64,000 bases of DNA from Protonemura montana (GCA_947568835.1 OX387607.1:19681277-19745276), one strand, 5' to 3'; numbered from the stretch's first letter, positions 1 to 13,186 are shown. Notes: generated by a model not told the origin, from the sequence alone. Numbers and translations: made by a program.

Positions 1-480
1 CGCTCCAGGCACTCTGCCTCGCTACTAAGACGCTCCAGACACTCTGCCTCGCTAGCCAGGCGCTCCAGACACTCTGCCATGCTAGCCAGACGCTCCAGAC
101 TTTCTGCCACGCTAGCCAGACGCTCCAGACACTATCCCACGCTAGCTTGACGCTCCAGACACTCTGCCTTGCTACCCAGAGCCTCCTGACCCTCTGCCAC
201 GCTAGCTAGACGCTCCAGGCACTCTGCCTCACTACTAAGACGTTCCAGACACTCTGTCTCGCTAGACAGGCGCTCCAGACACTCTGGCTCTCTACCTAGA
301 CGCTTCAGACACTCTGCCACGCTAGCTAGACGCTCCAGACACTCTGCCACGCAAGCCAGACACTCCAGACACTTAGCCACGCTAGCTAGACGCTTGAGGC
401 ACCCTGCCTCGCTACTTAGAGGCTCCAGACACTCTGCCTCGCTAGCCAGGCGCTCCAGACACTTTGCCATGCTAGCTAGA

Positions 481-510
481 CGCTCCAGACACTCTGCCTC
501 GCTAGCCAGA
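481..510 (+). repeat. Reference consensus unit
   Basis: This unit is identical to the consensus inferred by eye. It holds two CpG sites (unit positions 1-2 and 20-21), CAG at 6-8 and 27-29, CTG at 14-16, and the palindrome GCTAGC at 21-26, an NheI recognition site. The word CCAGAC occurs at 5-10 and again across the junction to the next unit. CGCT occurs at 1-4 and 20-23. It contains no AA, TT or GG. Confidence 0.9.
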
Positions 511-2827
511 CCTTCCAGACTCACTGGTTTGCTTGCCAGGCGCTCAAAACACTCTGCCTCGCTAGCCAGGCGCTCCAAAACACTCTTCCTTGCTAGCCTG
601 TCGCTCCAGACACTCTGCCTCCCAAGCCAGACGCTCCAGAAGCTCTGATTCGCTAGCCAGGCTATCCAGACACTCTGCCATGCTAGCCAGACGCTCCAAA
701 ATATCTGCGACGCTAGCCAGAGGCTCCAGACATTCTGCCACCATAGCTAGACGCTCCAGACCTTCTGCCTTGCTACCCAGACGCTCCAGACACTCTGCTT
801 CGCTAGCCAGGCGCTCCAGACACACTGCCTCGCTACCCAGACGCTCCAGGGTATCTGCCACGCTAGCCAGAGGCTGCAGACACGCTGCCATGCTAGCCAC
901 ACGCTCCAGACACTTTGCCTCGTTACCCAGACGCACCAGACACTCTGCCTCGCTAGCAAGGCGCTTCTGACACTCTGCCTCGCTAGCCAGAGGCTCCAGA
1001 CACTCTGCCTCGCTAGCTAGACGCTCTAGACTATCTGACACGCTGGCCAGAGGCTCCAGACACTCTGCCACGCTAGCTAGACGCTCCAGACACTCTGCCT
1101 TGCTACCCAGACCCTCCAGACACTCTGCATCGCTAGCTAGACGCTTCAGGCACTCTGCCTCGCTACTTAGACGATCCAGACACTCTGCCTCGCTAGCCAG
1201 GCGCTCCAGACACTCTGGCTCGCTACCCAGACGCTTCAGACTCTCTGCCTCGCTAGCCAGCCGCTCCAGACACTCTGCCACGATGGCCAGACCCTTCAGA
1301 CACTCTGCCTTGCAAGCCAGGCGCTCCAGACACTCTGCTTCGCTACCAAGCCGCTTTAGACTATCTGCCACGCTAGCCAGTGGCTCCAGACTATCTGCCA
1401 CGCCAGCCAGAGGCTCCAGACACTCTGCCACGCTAGCTAGCCGTTCCAGAAGCTCTGCCTCGATAGCCAGGCGCTCCAAACACTCTTTCTTGCTAGCCTG
1501 TCGCTCCAGACACCTTGCCTCCCAAGCCAGACGCTCCAGAAGCTCTGCTTCGCTAGCCAGCCTTTCTAGACACTCTGCCATGCTAGCCAGACGCTCTAAA
1601 CTTTCTCCACTTTAGCCAGAGGCTCCAGACACTCTGCTTCGCTAGTCAGGCGCTCCAGACACTCTGCTTTACTACCCAGACGCTCCAGGGTATCTGCCAC
1701 GCTTTCCAGAGGCTGCAGACACGCTGCCATGCTAGCAAGACGCTCCAGACTTTCTGCCTTGCTACGTAGACCCTCCAGACACTCTGCCTCGCTAGCCAGG
1801 CGCTCCAGACACTCTGCCTCGCTACCCAGACGCTCCAGACTATCTGCCACGCTAGCCAGTGGCTCCAGACACTCTGCTACGCTAGCTAGACGCTCCAGGC
1901 ACTCTGCCTCGCTACTGAGACGCTCCAGACAATCTGCCTCGCTAGCCAGCGGCTCCAGACACTCTGCCACGCTAGCTAGACGCTCCAGGCACTCTGCCTC
2001 GCTACTTAGACGCTCCAGACACTCTGCCTCGCTAGCCAGGCGCTCCAGACACTCTGCCTCGCTACTAAGACGCTCCAGACACTCTGCCTCGCTAGCCAGG
2101 CGCTCCAGACACTCTGGCTCGCTACCATACGCTCCAGACTTTCTGCCTTTCTAGCCAGCCGCACCAGACACACTGCCACGCTAGCCAGACACTCCAGTTA
2201 CTTTGCTTTGCTTCATAGACGCTCCAGACACTTTGCCTTGCTACCCAGACGCACCAGACACTCTGCCTCGCTACCCAGACGCTCCAGGGTATCTGCCACG
2301 CTTTCCAGAGGCTGCAGACACGCTGCCATGCTAGCAAGACGCTCCAGACTTTCTGCCTTGCTACGTAGACCCTCCAGACACTCTGCCTCGCTAGCCAGGC
2401 GCTCCAGACACTCTGCCTCGCTACCCAGACGCTCCAGACTATCTGCCACGCTAGCCAGTGGCTCCACTCTGCTACGCTAGCTAGACGCTCCAGGCACTCT
2501 GCCTCGCTACTGAGACGCTCCAGACAATCTGCCTCGCTAGCCAGCGGCTCCAGACACTCTGCCACGCTAGCTAGACGCTCCAGGCACTCTGCCTCGCTAC
2601 TTAGACGCTCCAGACACCTTGCCTCGCTAGCCAGGCGCTCCAGACACTCTGCCTCGCTAGCCAGGCGCTCCAGACACTCTGCCTCGCTACTAAGACGCTC
2701 CAGACACTCTGCCTCGCTAGCCAGGCGCTCCAGACACTCTGGCTCGCTACCATACGCTCCAGGGTATCTGCCACGCTAGCCAGAGGCTGTAGACACTCTG
2801 ATTCGCTATTAAGACGCTTCAGACTCC

Positions 2828-3635
2828 TTGCCTCGCTACCCAGACACACCAGACACTCTGCCTCGCTGGCTAGACGCTCCAGACACTCTGCCTCGCTATC
2901 CAGGACCCCTAGACACTCTGCCTTTGCTATTCAGACGCTCCAGACACTCTGCCTCGCTAGCTAGACGCTCCAGACTATCTGACACGCTGGTTAGAGGCTC
3001 CAGACACTCTGCCACGCTAGCTAGACGCTCCAGACACTCTGCTTTGCTACCCAGACCCTCCAGACACTCTGCCTCGCTAGCAAGGCGCTTCTGACACTCT
3101 GCCTCGCTAGCCAGAGGCTCCAGACACTCTGCCTCGCTAGCTAGACGCTCCAGACTATCTGACACGCTGGCCAGAGGCTCCAGACACTCTGCCACGCTAG
3201 CTAGACGCTCCAGACACTCTGCCTTGCAACCCAGACCCTCTAGACACTCTGCCTCGCTAGCCAGGCGCTCTAGACACTCTGCTTCGCTACCAAGCCGCTT
3301 CAGACTCCTTGCCTCGCTACCCAGACACACCAGACACTCTGCCTCGCTGGCTAGACGCTCCAGACACTCTGCCTTGCTACCCAGACCCTCCAGACACTCT
3401 GCCTCGCTACTCAGACGCTCCAGACACTCTGCCTCGCTATCCAGGACCCCTAGACACTCTGCCTTTGCTATTCAGACGCTCCAGACACTCTGCCTCGCTA
3501 GCTAGACGCTCCAGACTATCTGACACGCTGGTTAGAGACTCCAGACACTCTGCCACGCTAGCTAGACGCTCCAGACACTCTGCCTTGCTACCCAGACCCT
3601 CCAGACACTCTGCCTCGCTAGCAAGGCGCTTCTGA
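2828..3635. repeat. Internal sub-repeat of HOR-A (481/541 bp)
   Basis: Two sub-copies each contain the CCAGGACCCCTAGAC unit followed by CCTTTGCTATTC (2,921 and 3,462; spacing 541 bp). Their left edges are 481 bp apart because the second carries two extra units. The same pair recurs in copy 2 (6,694 and 7,175) and copy 3 (11,493 and 11,974). In copies 2 and 3 a third partial iteration follows at about 7,540 and 12,340. Nested repeats of this kind are expected from repeated unequal exchange. Confidence 0.75.
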
Positions 3636-3866
3636 CACTCTGCCTCGCTAGCCAGAGGCTCCAGACACTCTGCCTCGCTAGCCAGGCGCTCCAGACACTC
3701 TGCCTCGCTACCCAGACGCTCCAGACTATCTGCCACGCTAGCCAGTGGCTCCAGACACTCTGCTACGCTAGCTAGACGCTCCAGGCACTCTGCCTCGCTA
3801 CTGAGACGCTCCAGACACTCTGCCTCGCTAGCCAGCGGCTCCAGACACTCTGCCACGCTAGCTAGA

Positions 3867-6800
3867 CGCTCCAGGCACTCTGCCTCGCTACTAAGACGCT
3901 CCAGACACTCTGCCTCGCTAGCCAGGCGCTCCAGACACTCTGCCATGCTAGCCAGACGCTCCAGACTTTCTGCCACGCTAGCCAGACGCTCCAGACACTA
4001 TCCCACGCTAGCTTGACGCTCCAGACACTCTGCCTTGCTACCCAGAGCCTCCTGACCCTCTGCCACGCTAGCTAGACGCTCCAGGCACTCTGCCTCACTA
4101 CTAAGACGTTCCAGACACTCTGTCTCGCTAGACAGGCGCTCCAGACACTCTGGCTCTCTACCTAGACGCTTCAGACACTCTGCCACGCTAGCTAGACGCT
4201 CCAGACACTCTGCCACGCAAGCCAGACACTCCAGACACTTAGCCACGCTAGCTAGACGCTTGAGGCACCCTGCCTCGCTACTTAGAGGCTCCAGACACTC
4301 TGCCTCGCTAGCCAGGCGCTCCAGACACTTTGCCATGCTAGCTAGACGCTCCAGACACTCTGCCTCGCTAGCCAGACCTTCCAGACTCACTGGTTTGCTT
4401 GCCAGGCGCTCAAAACACTCTGCCTCGCTAGCCAGGCGCTCCAAAACACTCTTCCTTGCTAGCCTGTCGCTCCAGACACTCTGCCTCCCAAGCCAGACGC
4501 TCCAGAAGCTCTGATTCGCTAGCCAGGCTATCCAGACACTCTGCCATGCTAGCCAGACGCTCCAAAATATCTGCGACGCTAGCCAGAGGCTCCAGACATT
4601 CTGCCACCATAGCTAGACGCTCCAGACCTTCTGCCTTGCTACCCAGACGCTCCAGACACTCTGCTTCGCTAGCCAGGCGCTCCAGACACACTGCCTCGCT
4701 ACCCAGACGCTCCAGGGTATCTGCCACGCTAGCCAGAGGCTGCAGACACGCTGCCATGCTAGCCACACGCTCCAGACACTTTGCCTCGTTACCCAGACGC
4801 ACCAGACACTCTGCCTCGCTAGCAAGGCGCTTCTGACACTCTGCCTCGCTAGCCAGAGGCTCCAGACACTCTGCCTCGCTAGCTAGACGCTCTAGACTAT
4901 CTGACACGCTGGCCAGAGGCTCCAGACACTCTGCCACGCTAGCTAGACGCTCCAGACACTCTGCCTTGCTACCCAGACCCTCCAGACACTCTGCATCGCT
5001 AGCTAGACGCTTCAGGCACTCTGCCTCGCTACTTAGACGATCCAGACACTCTGCCTCGCTAGCCAGGCGCTCCAGACACTCTGGCTCGCTACCCAGACGC
5101 TTCAGACTCTCTGCCTCGCTAGCCAGCCGCTCCAGACACTCTGCCACGATGGCCAGACCCTCCAGACACTCTGCCTTGCAAGCCAGGCGCTCCAGACACT
5201 CTGCTTCGCTACCAAGCCACTTTAGACTATCTGCCACGCTAGCCAGTGGCTCCAGACTATCTGCCACGCCAGCCAGAGGCTCCAGACACTCTGCCACGCT
5301 AGCTAGCCGTTCCAGAAGCTCTGCCTCGATAGCCAGGCGCTCCAAACACTCTTTCTTGCTAGCCTGTCGCTCCAGACACCTTGCCTCCCAAGCCAGACGC
5401 TCCAGAAGCTCTGCTTCGCTAGCCAGCCTTTCTAGACACTCTGCCATGCTAGCCAGACGCTCTAAACTTTCTCCACTTTAGCCAGAGGCTCCAGACACTC
5501 TGCTTCGCTAGTCAGGCGCTCCAGACACTCTGCTTTACTACCCAGACGCTCCAGGGTATCTGCCACGCTTTCCAGAGGCTGCAGACACGCTGCCATGCTA
5601 GCAAGACGCTCCAGACTTTCTGCCTTGCTACGTAGACCCTCCAGACACTCTGCCTCGCTAGCCAGGCGCTCCAGACACTCTGCCTCGCTACCCAGACGCT
5701 CCAGACTATCTGCCACGCTAGCCAGTGGCTCCAGACACTCTGCTACGCTAGCTAGACGCTCCAGGCACTCTGCCTCGCTACTGAGACGCTCCAGACAATC
5801 TGCCTCGCTAGCCAGCGGCTCCAGACACTCTGCCACGCTAGCTAGACGCTCCAGGCACTCTGCCTCGCTACTTAGACGCTCCAGACACTCTGCCTCGCTA
5901 GCCAGGCGCTCCAGACACTCTGCCTCGCTACTAAGACGCTCCAGACACTCTGCCTCGCTAGCCAGGCGCTCCAGACACTCTGGCTCGCTACCATACGCTC
6001 CAGACTTTCTGCCTTTCTAGCCAGCCGCACCAGACACACTGCCACGCTAGCCAGACACTCCAGTTACTTTGCTTTGCTTCATAGACGCTCCAGACACTTT
6101 GCCTTGCTACCCAGACGCACCAGACACTCTGCCTCGCTACCCAGACGCTCCAGGGTATCTGCCACGCTTTCCAGAGGCTGCAGACACGCTGCCATGCTAG
6201 CAAGACGCTCCAGACTTTCTGCCTTGCTACGTAGACCCTCCAGACACTCTGCCTCGCTAGCCAGGCGCTCCAGACACTCTGCCTCGCTACCCAGACGCTC
6301 CAGACTATCTGCCACGCTAGCCAGTGGCTCCACTCTGCTACGCTAGCTAGACGCTCCAGGCACTCTGCCTCGCTACTGAGACGCTCCAGACAATCTGCCT
6401 CGCTAGCCAGCGGCTCCAGACACTCTGCCACGCTAGCTAGACGCTCCAGGCACTCTGCCTCGCTACTTAGACGCTCCAGACACCTTGCCTCGCTAGCCAG
6501 GCGCTCCAGACACTCTGCCTCGCTAGCCAGGCGCTCCAGACACTCTGCCTCGCTACTAAGACGCTCCAGACACTCTGCCTCGCTAGCCAGGCGCTCCAGA
6601 CACTCTGGCTCGCTACCATACGCTCCAGGGTATCTGCCACGCTAGCCAGAGGCTGTAGACACTCTGATTCGCTATTAAGACGCTTCAGACTCCTTGCCTC
6701 GCTACCCAGACACACCAGACACTCTGCCTCGCTGGCTAGACGCTCCAGACACTCTGCCTCGCTATCCAGGACCCCTAGACACTCTGCCTTTGCTATTCAG

Positions 6801-8661
6801 ACGCTCCAGACACTCTGCCTCGCTAGCTAGACGCTCCAGACTATCTGACACGCTGGTTAGAGGCTCCAGACACTCTGCCACGCTAGCTAGACGCTCCAGA
6901 CACTCTGCTTTGCTACCCAGACCCTCCAGACACTCTGCCTCGCTAGCAAGGCGCTTCTGACACTCTGCCTCGCTAGCCAGAGGCTCCAGACACTCTGCCT
7001 CGCTAGCTAGACGCTCCAGACTATCTGACACGCTGGCCAGAGGCTCCAGACACTCTGCCACGCTAGCTAGACGCTCCAGACACTCTGCCTTGCAACCCAG
7101 ACCCTCTAGACACTCTGCCTCGCTAGCCAGGCGCTCTAGACACTCTGCTTCGCTACCAAGCCGCTTCAGACTCCTTGCCTCGCTACCCAGACACACCAGA
7201 CACTCTGCCTCGCTGGCTAGACGCTCCAGACACTCTGCCTTGCTACCCAGACCCTCCAGACACTCTGCCTCGCTACTCAGACGCTCCAGACACTCTGCCT
7301 CGCTATCCAGGACCCCTAGACACTCTGCCTTTGCTATTCAGACGCTCCAGACACTCTGCCTCGCTAGCTAGACGCTCCAGACTATCTGACACGCTGGTTA
7401 GAGACTCCAGACACTCTGCCACGCTAGCTAGACGCTCCAGACACTCTGCCTTGCTACCCAGACCCTCCAGACACTCTGCCTCGCTAGCAAGGCGCTTCTG
7501 ACACTCTGCCTCGCTAGCCAGAGGCTCCAGACACTCTGCCTCGCTAGCTAGACGCTCCAGACTATCTGACACGCTGGCCAGAGGCTCCAGACACTCTGCC
7601 ACGCTAGCTAGACGCTCCAGACACTCTGCCTTGCAACCCAGACCCTCTAGACACTCTGCCTCGCTAGCCAGGCGCTCTAGACACTCTGCTTCGCTACCAA
7701 GCCGCTTCAGACTATCTGCCACGCTAGCCAGTGGCTCCAGACTATCTGCCACGCCAGCCAGAGGCTCCAGACACTCTGCCACGCTAGCTAGCCGCTCCAG
7801 AAGCTCTGCCTCGATAGCCAGGCGCTCCAAACACTCTTTCTTGCTAGCCTGTCGCTCAAGACACCTTGCCTCCCAAGCCAGACGCTCCAGAAGCTCTGCT
7901 TCGCTAGCTAGCCTTTCCAGACACTCTGCCATGCTAGCCAGACGCTCTAAACTATCTCCACGCTAGCCAGAGGCTCCAGACATTCTGCCTTGCTACCCAG
8001 ACGCTCCAGACACTCTGCTTCGCTAGTCAGGCGCTCCAGACACTCTGCTTTGCTACCCAGACGCTCCAGGGTATCTGCCACGCTTTCCAGAGGCTGCAGA
8101 CACGCTGCCATGCTAGCAAGACGCTCCAGACTTTCTGCCTTGCTACGTAGACCCTCCAGACACTCTGCCTCGCTAGCCAGGCGCTCCAGACACTCTGCCT
8201 CGCTACCCAGACGCTCCAGACTATCTGCCACGCTAGCCAGTGGCTCCAGACACTCTGCTACGCTAGCTAGACGCTCCAGGCACTCTGCCTCGCTACTGAG
8301 ACGCTCCAGACACTCTGCCTCGCTAGCCAGCGGCTCCAGACACTCTGCCACGCTAGCTAGACGCTCCAGGCACTCTGCCTCGCTACTAAGACGCTCCAGA
8401 CACTCTGCCTCGCTAGCCAGGCGCTCCAGACACTCTGCCATGCTAGCCAGACGCTCCAGACTTTCTGCCACGCTAGCCAGACGCTCCAGACACTATCCCA
8501 CGCTAGCTTGACGCTCCAGACACTCTGCCTTGCTACCCAGAGCCTCCTGACCCTCTGCCACGCTAGCTAGACGCTCCAGGCACTCTGCCTCACTACTAAG
8601 ACGTTCCAGACACTCTGTCTCGCTAGACAGGCGCTCCAGACACTCTGCCACGCTAGCTAGA
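3867..8661. repeat. HOR-A copy 2 (4,795 bp, expanded)
   Basis: It matches copy 1 at an offset of 3,866 up to about 7,520. A further 629 bp of HOR-A-type units follow, including a repeat of the CTATCTGACACGCTGG segment. The tail of copy 1 resumes near 8,170 at an offset of 4,495. A 300-bp duplication (8,341-8,940) accounts for the remaining length difference. It shares the 26-bp unit (near 6,331) with copy 1. Differences from copy 1 within the aligned part are scattered single bases, for example near 5,158 and 5,219. Confidence 0.85.
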
Positions 8662-8940
8662 CGCTCCAGGCACTCTGCCTCGCTACTAAGACGCTCCAGA
8701 CACTCTGCCTCGCTAGCCAGGCGCTCCAGACACTCTGCCATGCTAGCCAGACGCTCCAGACTTTCTGCCACGCTAGCCAGACGCTCCAGACACTATCCCA
8801 CGCTAGCTTGACGCTCCAGACACTCTGCCTTGCTACCCAGAGCCTCCTGACCCTCTGCCACGCTAGCTAGACGCTCCAGGCACTCTGCCTCACTACTAAG
8901 ACGTTCCAGACACTCTGTCTCGCTAGACAGGCGCTCCAGA
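8341..8940. repeat. Perfect 300-bp (10-unit) tandem duplication
   Basis: Bases 8,341-8,640 and 8,641-8,940 are identical at every position I compared. Each half carries the marker unit CACTATCCCACGCTAGCTTG and the variant GACGTTCCAGAC. The sequences flanking the two halves differ beyond a few bases. Length is exactly ten units and identity is complete, so the event is very recent, or it is an assembly artefact. Confidence 0.93.
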
Positions 8941-11900
8941 CACTCTGGCTCTCTACCTAGACGCTTCAGACACTCTGCCACGCTAGCTAGACGCTCCAGA
9001 CACTCTGCCACGCAAGCCAGACACTCCAGACACTTAGCCACGCTAGCTAGACGCTTGAGGCACCCTGCCTCGCTACTTAGAGGCTCCAGACACTCTGCCT
9101 CGCTAGCCAGGCGCTCCAGACACTTTGCCATGCTAGCTAGACGCTCCAGACACTCTGCCTCGCTAGCCAGACCTTCCAGACTCACTGGTTTGCTTGCCAG
9201 GCGCTCAAAACACTCTGCCTCGCTAGCCAGGCGCTCCAAAACACTCTTCCTTGCTAGCCTGTCGCTCCAGACACTCTGCCTCCCAAGCCAGACGCTCCAG
9301 AAGCTCTGATTCGCTAGCCAGGCTATCCAGACACTCTGCCATGCTAGCCAGACGCTCCAAAATATCTGCGACGCTAGCCAGAGGCTCCAGACATTCTGCC
9401 ACCATAGCTAGACGCTCCAGACCTTCTGCCTTGCTACCCAGACGCTCCAGACACTCTGCTTCGCTAGCCAGGCGCTCCAGACACACTGCCTCGCTACCCA
9501 GACGCTCCAGGGTATCTGCCACGCTAGCCAGAGGCTGCAGACACGCTGCCATGCTAGCCACACGCTCCAGACACTTTGCCTCGTTACCCAGACGCACCAG
9601 ACACTCTGCCTCGCTAGCAAGGCGCTTCTGACACTCTGCCTCGCTAGCCAGAGGCTCCAGACACTCTGCCTCGCTAGCTAGACGCTCTAGACTATCTGAC
9701 ACGCTGGCCAGAGGCTCCAGACACTCTGCCACGCTAGCTAGACGCTCCAGACACTCTGCCTTGCTACCCAGACCCTCCAGACACTCTGCATCGCTAGCTA
9801 GACGCTTCAGGCACTCTGCCTCGCTACTTAGACGATCCAGACACTCTGCCTCGCTAGCCAGGCGCTCCAGACACTCTGGCTCGCTACCCAGACGCTTCAG
9901 ACTCTCTGCCTCGCTAGCCAGCCGCTCCAGACACTCTGCCACGATGGCCAGACCCTCCAGACACTCTGCCTTGCAAGCCAGGCGCTCCAGACACTCTGCT
10001 TCGCTACCAAGCCGCTTTAGACTATCTGCCACGCTAGCCAGTGGCTCCAGACTATCTGCCACGCCAGCCAGAGGCTCCAGACACTCTGCCACGCTAGCTA
10101 GCCGTTCCAGAAGCTCTGCCTCGATAGCCAGGCGCTCCAAACACTCTTTCTTGCTAGCCTGTCGCTCCAGACACCTTGCCTCCCAAGCCAGACGCTCCAG
10201 AAGCTCTGCTTCGCTAGCCAGCCTTTCTAGACACTCTGCCATGCTAGCCAGACGCTCTAAACTTTCTCCACTTTAGCCAGAGGCTCCAGACACTCTGCTT
10301 CGCTAGTCAGGCGCTCCAGACACTCTGCTTTGCTACCCAGACGCTCCAGGGTATCTGCCACGCTTTCCAGAGGCTGCAGACACGCTGCCATGCTAGCAAG
10401 ACGCTCCAGACTTTCTGCCTTGCTACGTAGACCCTCCAGACACTCTGCCTCGCTAGCCAGGCGCTCCAGACACTCTGCCTCGCTACCCAGACGCTCCAGA
10501 CTATCTGCCACGCTAGCCAGTGGCTCCAGACACTCTGCTACGCTAGCTAGACGCTCCAGGCACTCTGCCTCGCTACTGAGACGCTCCAGACAATCTGCCT
10601 CGCTAGCCAGCGGCTCCAGACACTCTGCCACGCTAGCTAGACGCTCCAGGCACTCTGCCTCGCTACTTAGACGCTCCAGACACTCTGCCTCGCTAGCCAG
10701 GCGCTCCAGACACTCTGCCTCGCTACTAAGACGCTCCAGACACTCTGCCTCGCTAGCCAGGCGCTCCAGACACTCTGGCTCGCTACCATACGCTCCAGAC
10801 TTTCTGCCTTTCTAGCCAGCCGCACCAGACACACTGCCACGCTAGCCAGACACTCCAGTTACTTTGCTTTGCTTCATAGACGCTCCAGACACTTTGCCTT
10901 GCTACCCAGACGCACCAGACACTCAGCCTCGCTACCCAGACGCTCCAGGGTATCTGCCACGCTTTCCAGAGGCTGCAGACACGCTGCCATGCTAGCAAGA
11001 CGCTCCAGACTTTCTGCCTTGCTACGTAGACCCTCCAGACACTCTGCCTCGCTAGCCAGGCGCTCCAGACACTCTGCCTCGCTACCCAGACGCTCCAGAC
11101 TATCTGCCACGCTAGCAAGAGGCTCCAGACACTCTGCTACGCTAGCTAGACGCTCCAGGCACTCTGCCTCGCTACTGAGACGCTCCAGACAATCTGCCTC
11201 GCTAGCCAGCGGCTCCAGACACTCTGCCACGCTAGCTAGACGCTCCAGGCACTCTGCCTCGCTACTTAGACGCTCCAGACACCTTGCCTCGCTAGCCAGG
11301 CGCTCCAGACACTCTGCCTCGCTAGCCAGGCGCTCCAGACACTCTGCCTCGCTACTAAGACGCTCCAGACACTCTGCCTCGCTAGCCAGGCGCTCCAGAC
11401 ACTCTGGCTCGCTACCATACGCTCCAGGGTATCTGCCACGCTAGCCAGAGGCTGTAGACACTCTGATTCGCTATTAAGACGCTTCAGACTCCTTGCCTCG
11501 CTACCCAGACACACCAGACACTCTGCCTCGCTGGCTAGACGCTCCAGACACTCTGCTTCGCTATCCAGGACCCCTAGACACTCTGCCTTTGCTATTCAGA
11601 CGCTCCAGACACTCTGCCTCGCTAGCTAGACGCTCCAGACTATCTGACACGCTGGTTAGAGGCTCCAGACACTCTGCCACGCTAGCTAGACGCTCCAGAC
11701 ACTCTGCTTTGCTACCCAGACCCTCCAGACACTCTGCCTCGCTAGCAAGGCGCTTCTGACACTCTGCCTCGCTAGCCAGAGGCTCCAGACACTCTGCCTC
11801 GCTAGCTAGACGCTCCAGACTATCTGACACGCTGGCCAGAGGCTCCAGACACTCTGCCACGCTAGCTAGACGCTCCAGACACTCTGCCTTGCAACCCAGA

Positions 11901-13186
11901 CCCTCTAGACACTCTGCCTCGCTAGCCAGGCGCTCTAGACACTCTGCTTCGCTACCAAGCCGCTTCAGACTCCTTGCCTCGCTACCCAGACACACCAGAC
12001 ACTCTGCCTCGCTGGCTAGACGCTCCAGACACTCTGCCTTGCTACCCAGACCCTCCAGACACTCTGCCTCGCTACTCAGACGCTCCAGACACTCTGCCTC
12101 GCTATCCAGGACCCCTAGACACTCTGCCTTTGCTATTCAGACGCTCCAGACACTCTGCCTCGCTAGCTAGACGCTCCAGACTATCTGACACGCTGGTTAG
12201 AGACTCCAGACACTCTGCCACGCTAGCTAGACGCTCCAGACACTCTGCCTTGCTACCCAGACCCTCCAGACACTCTGCCTCGCTAGCAAGGCGCTTCTGA
12301 CACTCTGCCTCGCTAGCCAGAGGCTCCAGACACTCTGCCTCGCTAGCTAGACGCTCCAGACTATCTGACACGCTGGCCAGAGGCTCCAGACACTCTGCCA
12401 CGCTAGCTAGACGCTCCAGACACTCTGCCTTGCAACCCAGACCCTCTAGACACTCTGCCTCGCTAGCCAGGCGCTCTAGACACTCTGCTTCGCTACCAAG
12501 CCGCTTCAGACTATCTGCCACGCTAGCCAGTGGCTCCAGACTATCTGCCACGCCAGCCAGAGGCTCCAGACACTCTGCCACGCTAGCTAGCCGCTCCAGA
12601 AGCTCTGCCTCGATAGCCAGGCGCTCCAAACACTCTTTCTTGCTAGCCTGTCGCTCAAGACACCTTGCCTCCCAAGCCAGACGCTCCAGAAGCTCTGCTT
12701 CGCTAGCCAGCCTTTCCAGACACTCTGCCATGCTAGCCAGAGGCTCCAAACTATCTCCACGCTAGCCAGAGGCTTCAGAAATTCTGCCTTGCTACCCAGA
12801 CGCTCCAGACACTCTGCTTCGCTAGTCAGGCGCTCCAGACACTCTGCTTTGCTACCCAGACGCTCCAGGGTATCTGCCACGCTTTCCAGAGGCTGCAGAC
12901 ACGCTGCCATGCTAGAAAGACGCTCCAGACTTTCTGCCTTGCTACGTAGACCCTCCAGACACTCTGCCTCGCTAGCCAGGCGCTCCAGACACTCTGCCTC
13001 GCTACCCAGACGCTCCAGACTATCTGCCACGGTAGCCAGTGGCTCCAGACACTCTGCTACGCTAGCTAGACGCTCCAGGCACTCTGCCTCGCTACTGAGA
13101 CGCTCCAGACACTCTGCCTCGCTAGCCAGCGGCTCCAGACACTCTGCCACGCTAGCTAGACGCTCCAGGCACTCTGCCTCGCTACT
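8662..13186. repeat. HOR-A copy 3 (about 4.5 kb)
   Basis: Aligned to copy 2 at an offset of 4,795 from 8,662 to about 11,125, and 4,799 thereafter. The 4-bp step arises because this copy keeps a full 30-bp unit where copies 1 and 2 have the 26-bp unit. The match to the copy 2 tail ends near 13,187, where CTACTTAGA replaces CTACTAAGA and the array moves to another module. It retains the sub-repeats at 11,493, 11,974 and about 12,340. Confidence 0.83.

Larger units (their letters stand above)
1..3866. repeat. HOR-A copy 1 (3,866 bp)
   Basis: Position 1 aligns with 3,867 and the match continues through the copy, so the window opens inside or at the edge of this higher-order unit. Fingerprints shared with copy 2 are a 31-bp unit near 576, a 29-bp unit near 1,600, 29-bp units ending GCTACCATA near 2,131 and 2,745, a 26-bp unit near 2,465 that lacks GACA, and 31-bp units with CCTTTGCTATTC near 2,921 and 3,462. 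These sum to 129 units minus 4 bp, which gives exactly 3,866. Confidence 0.88.
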
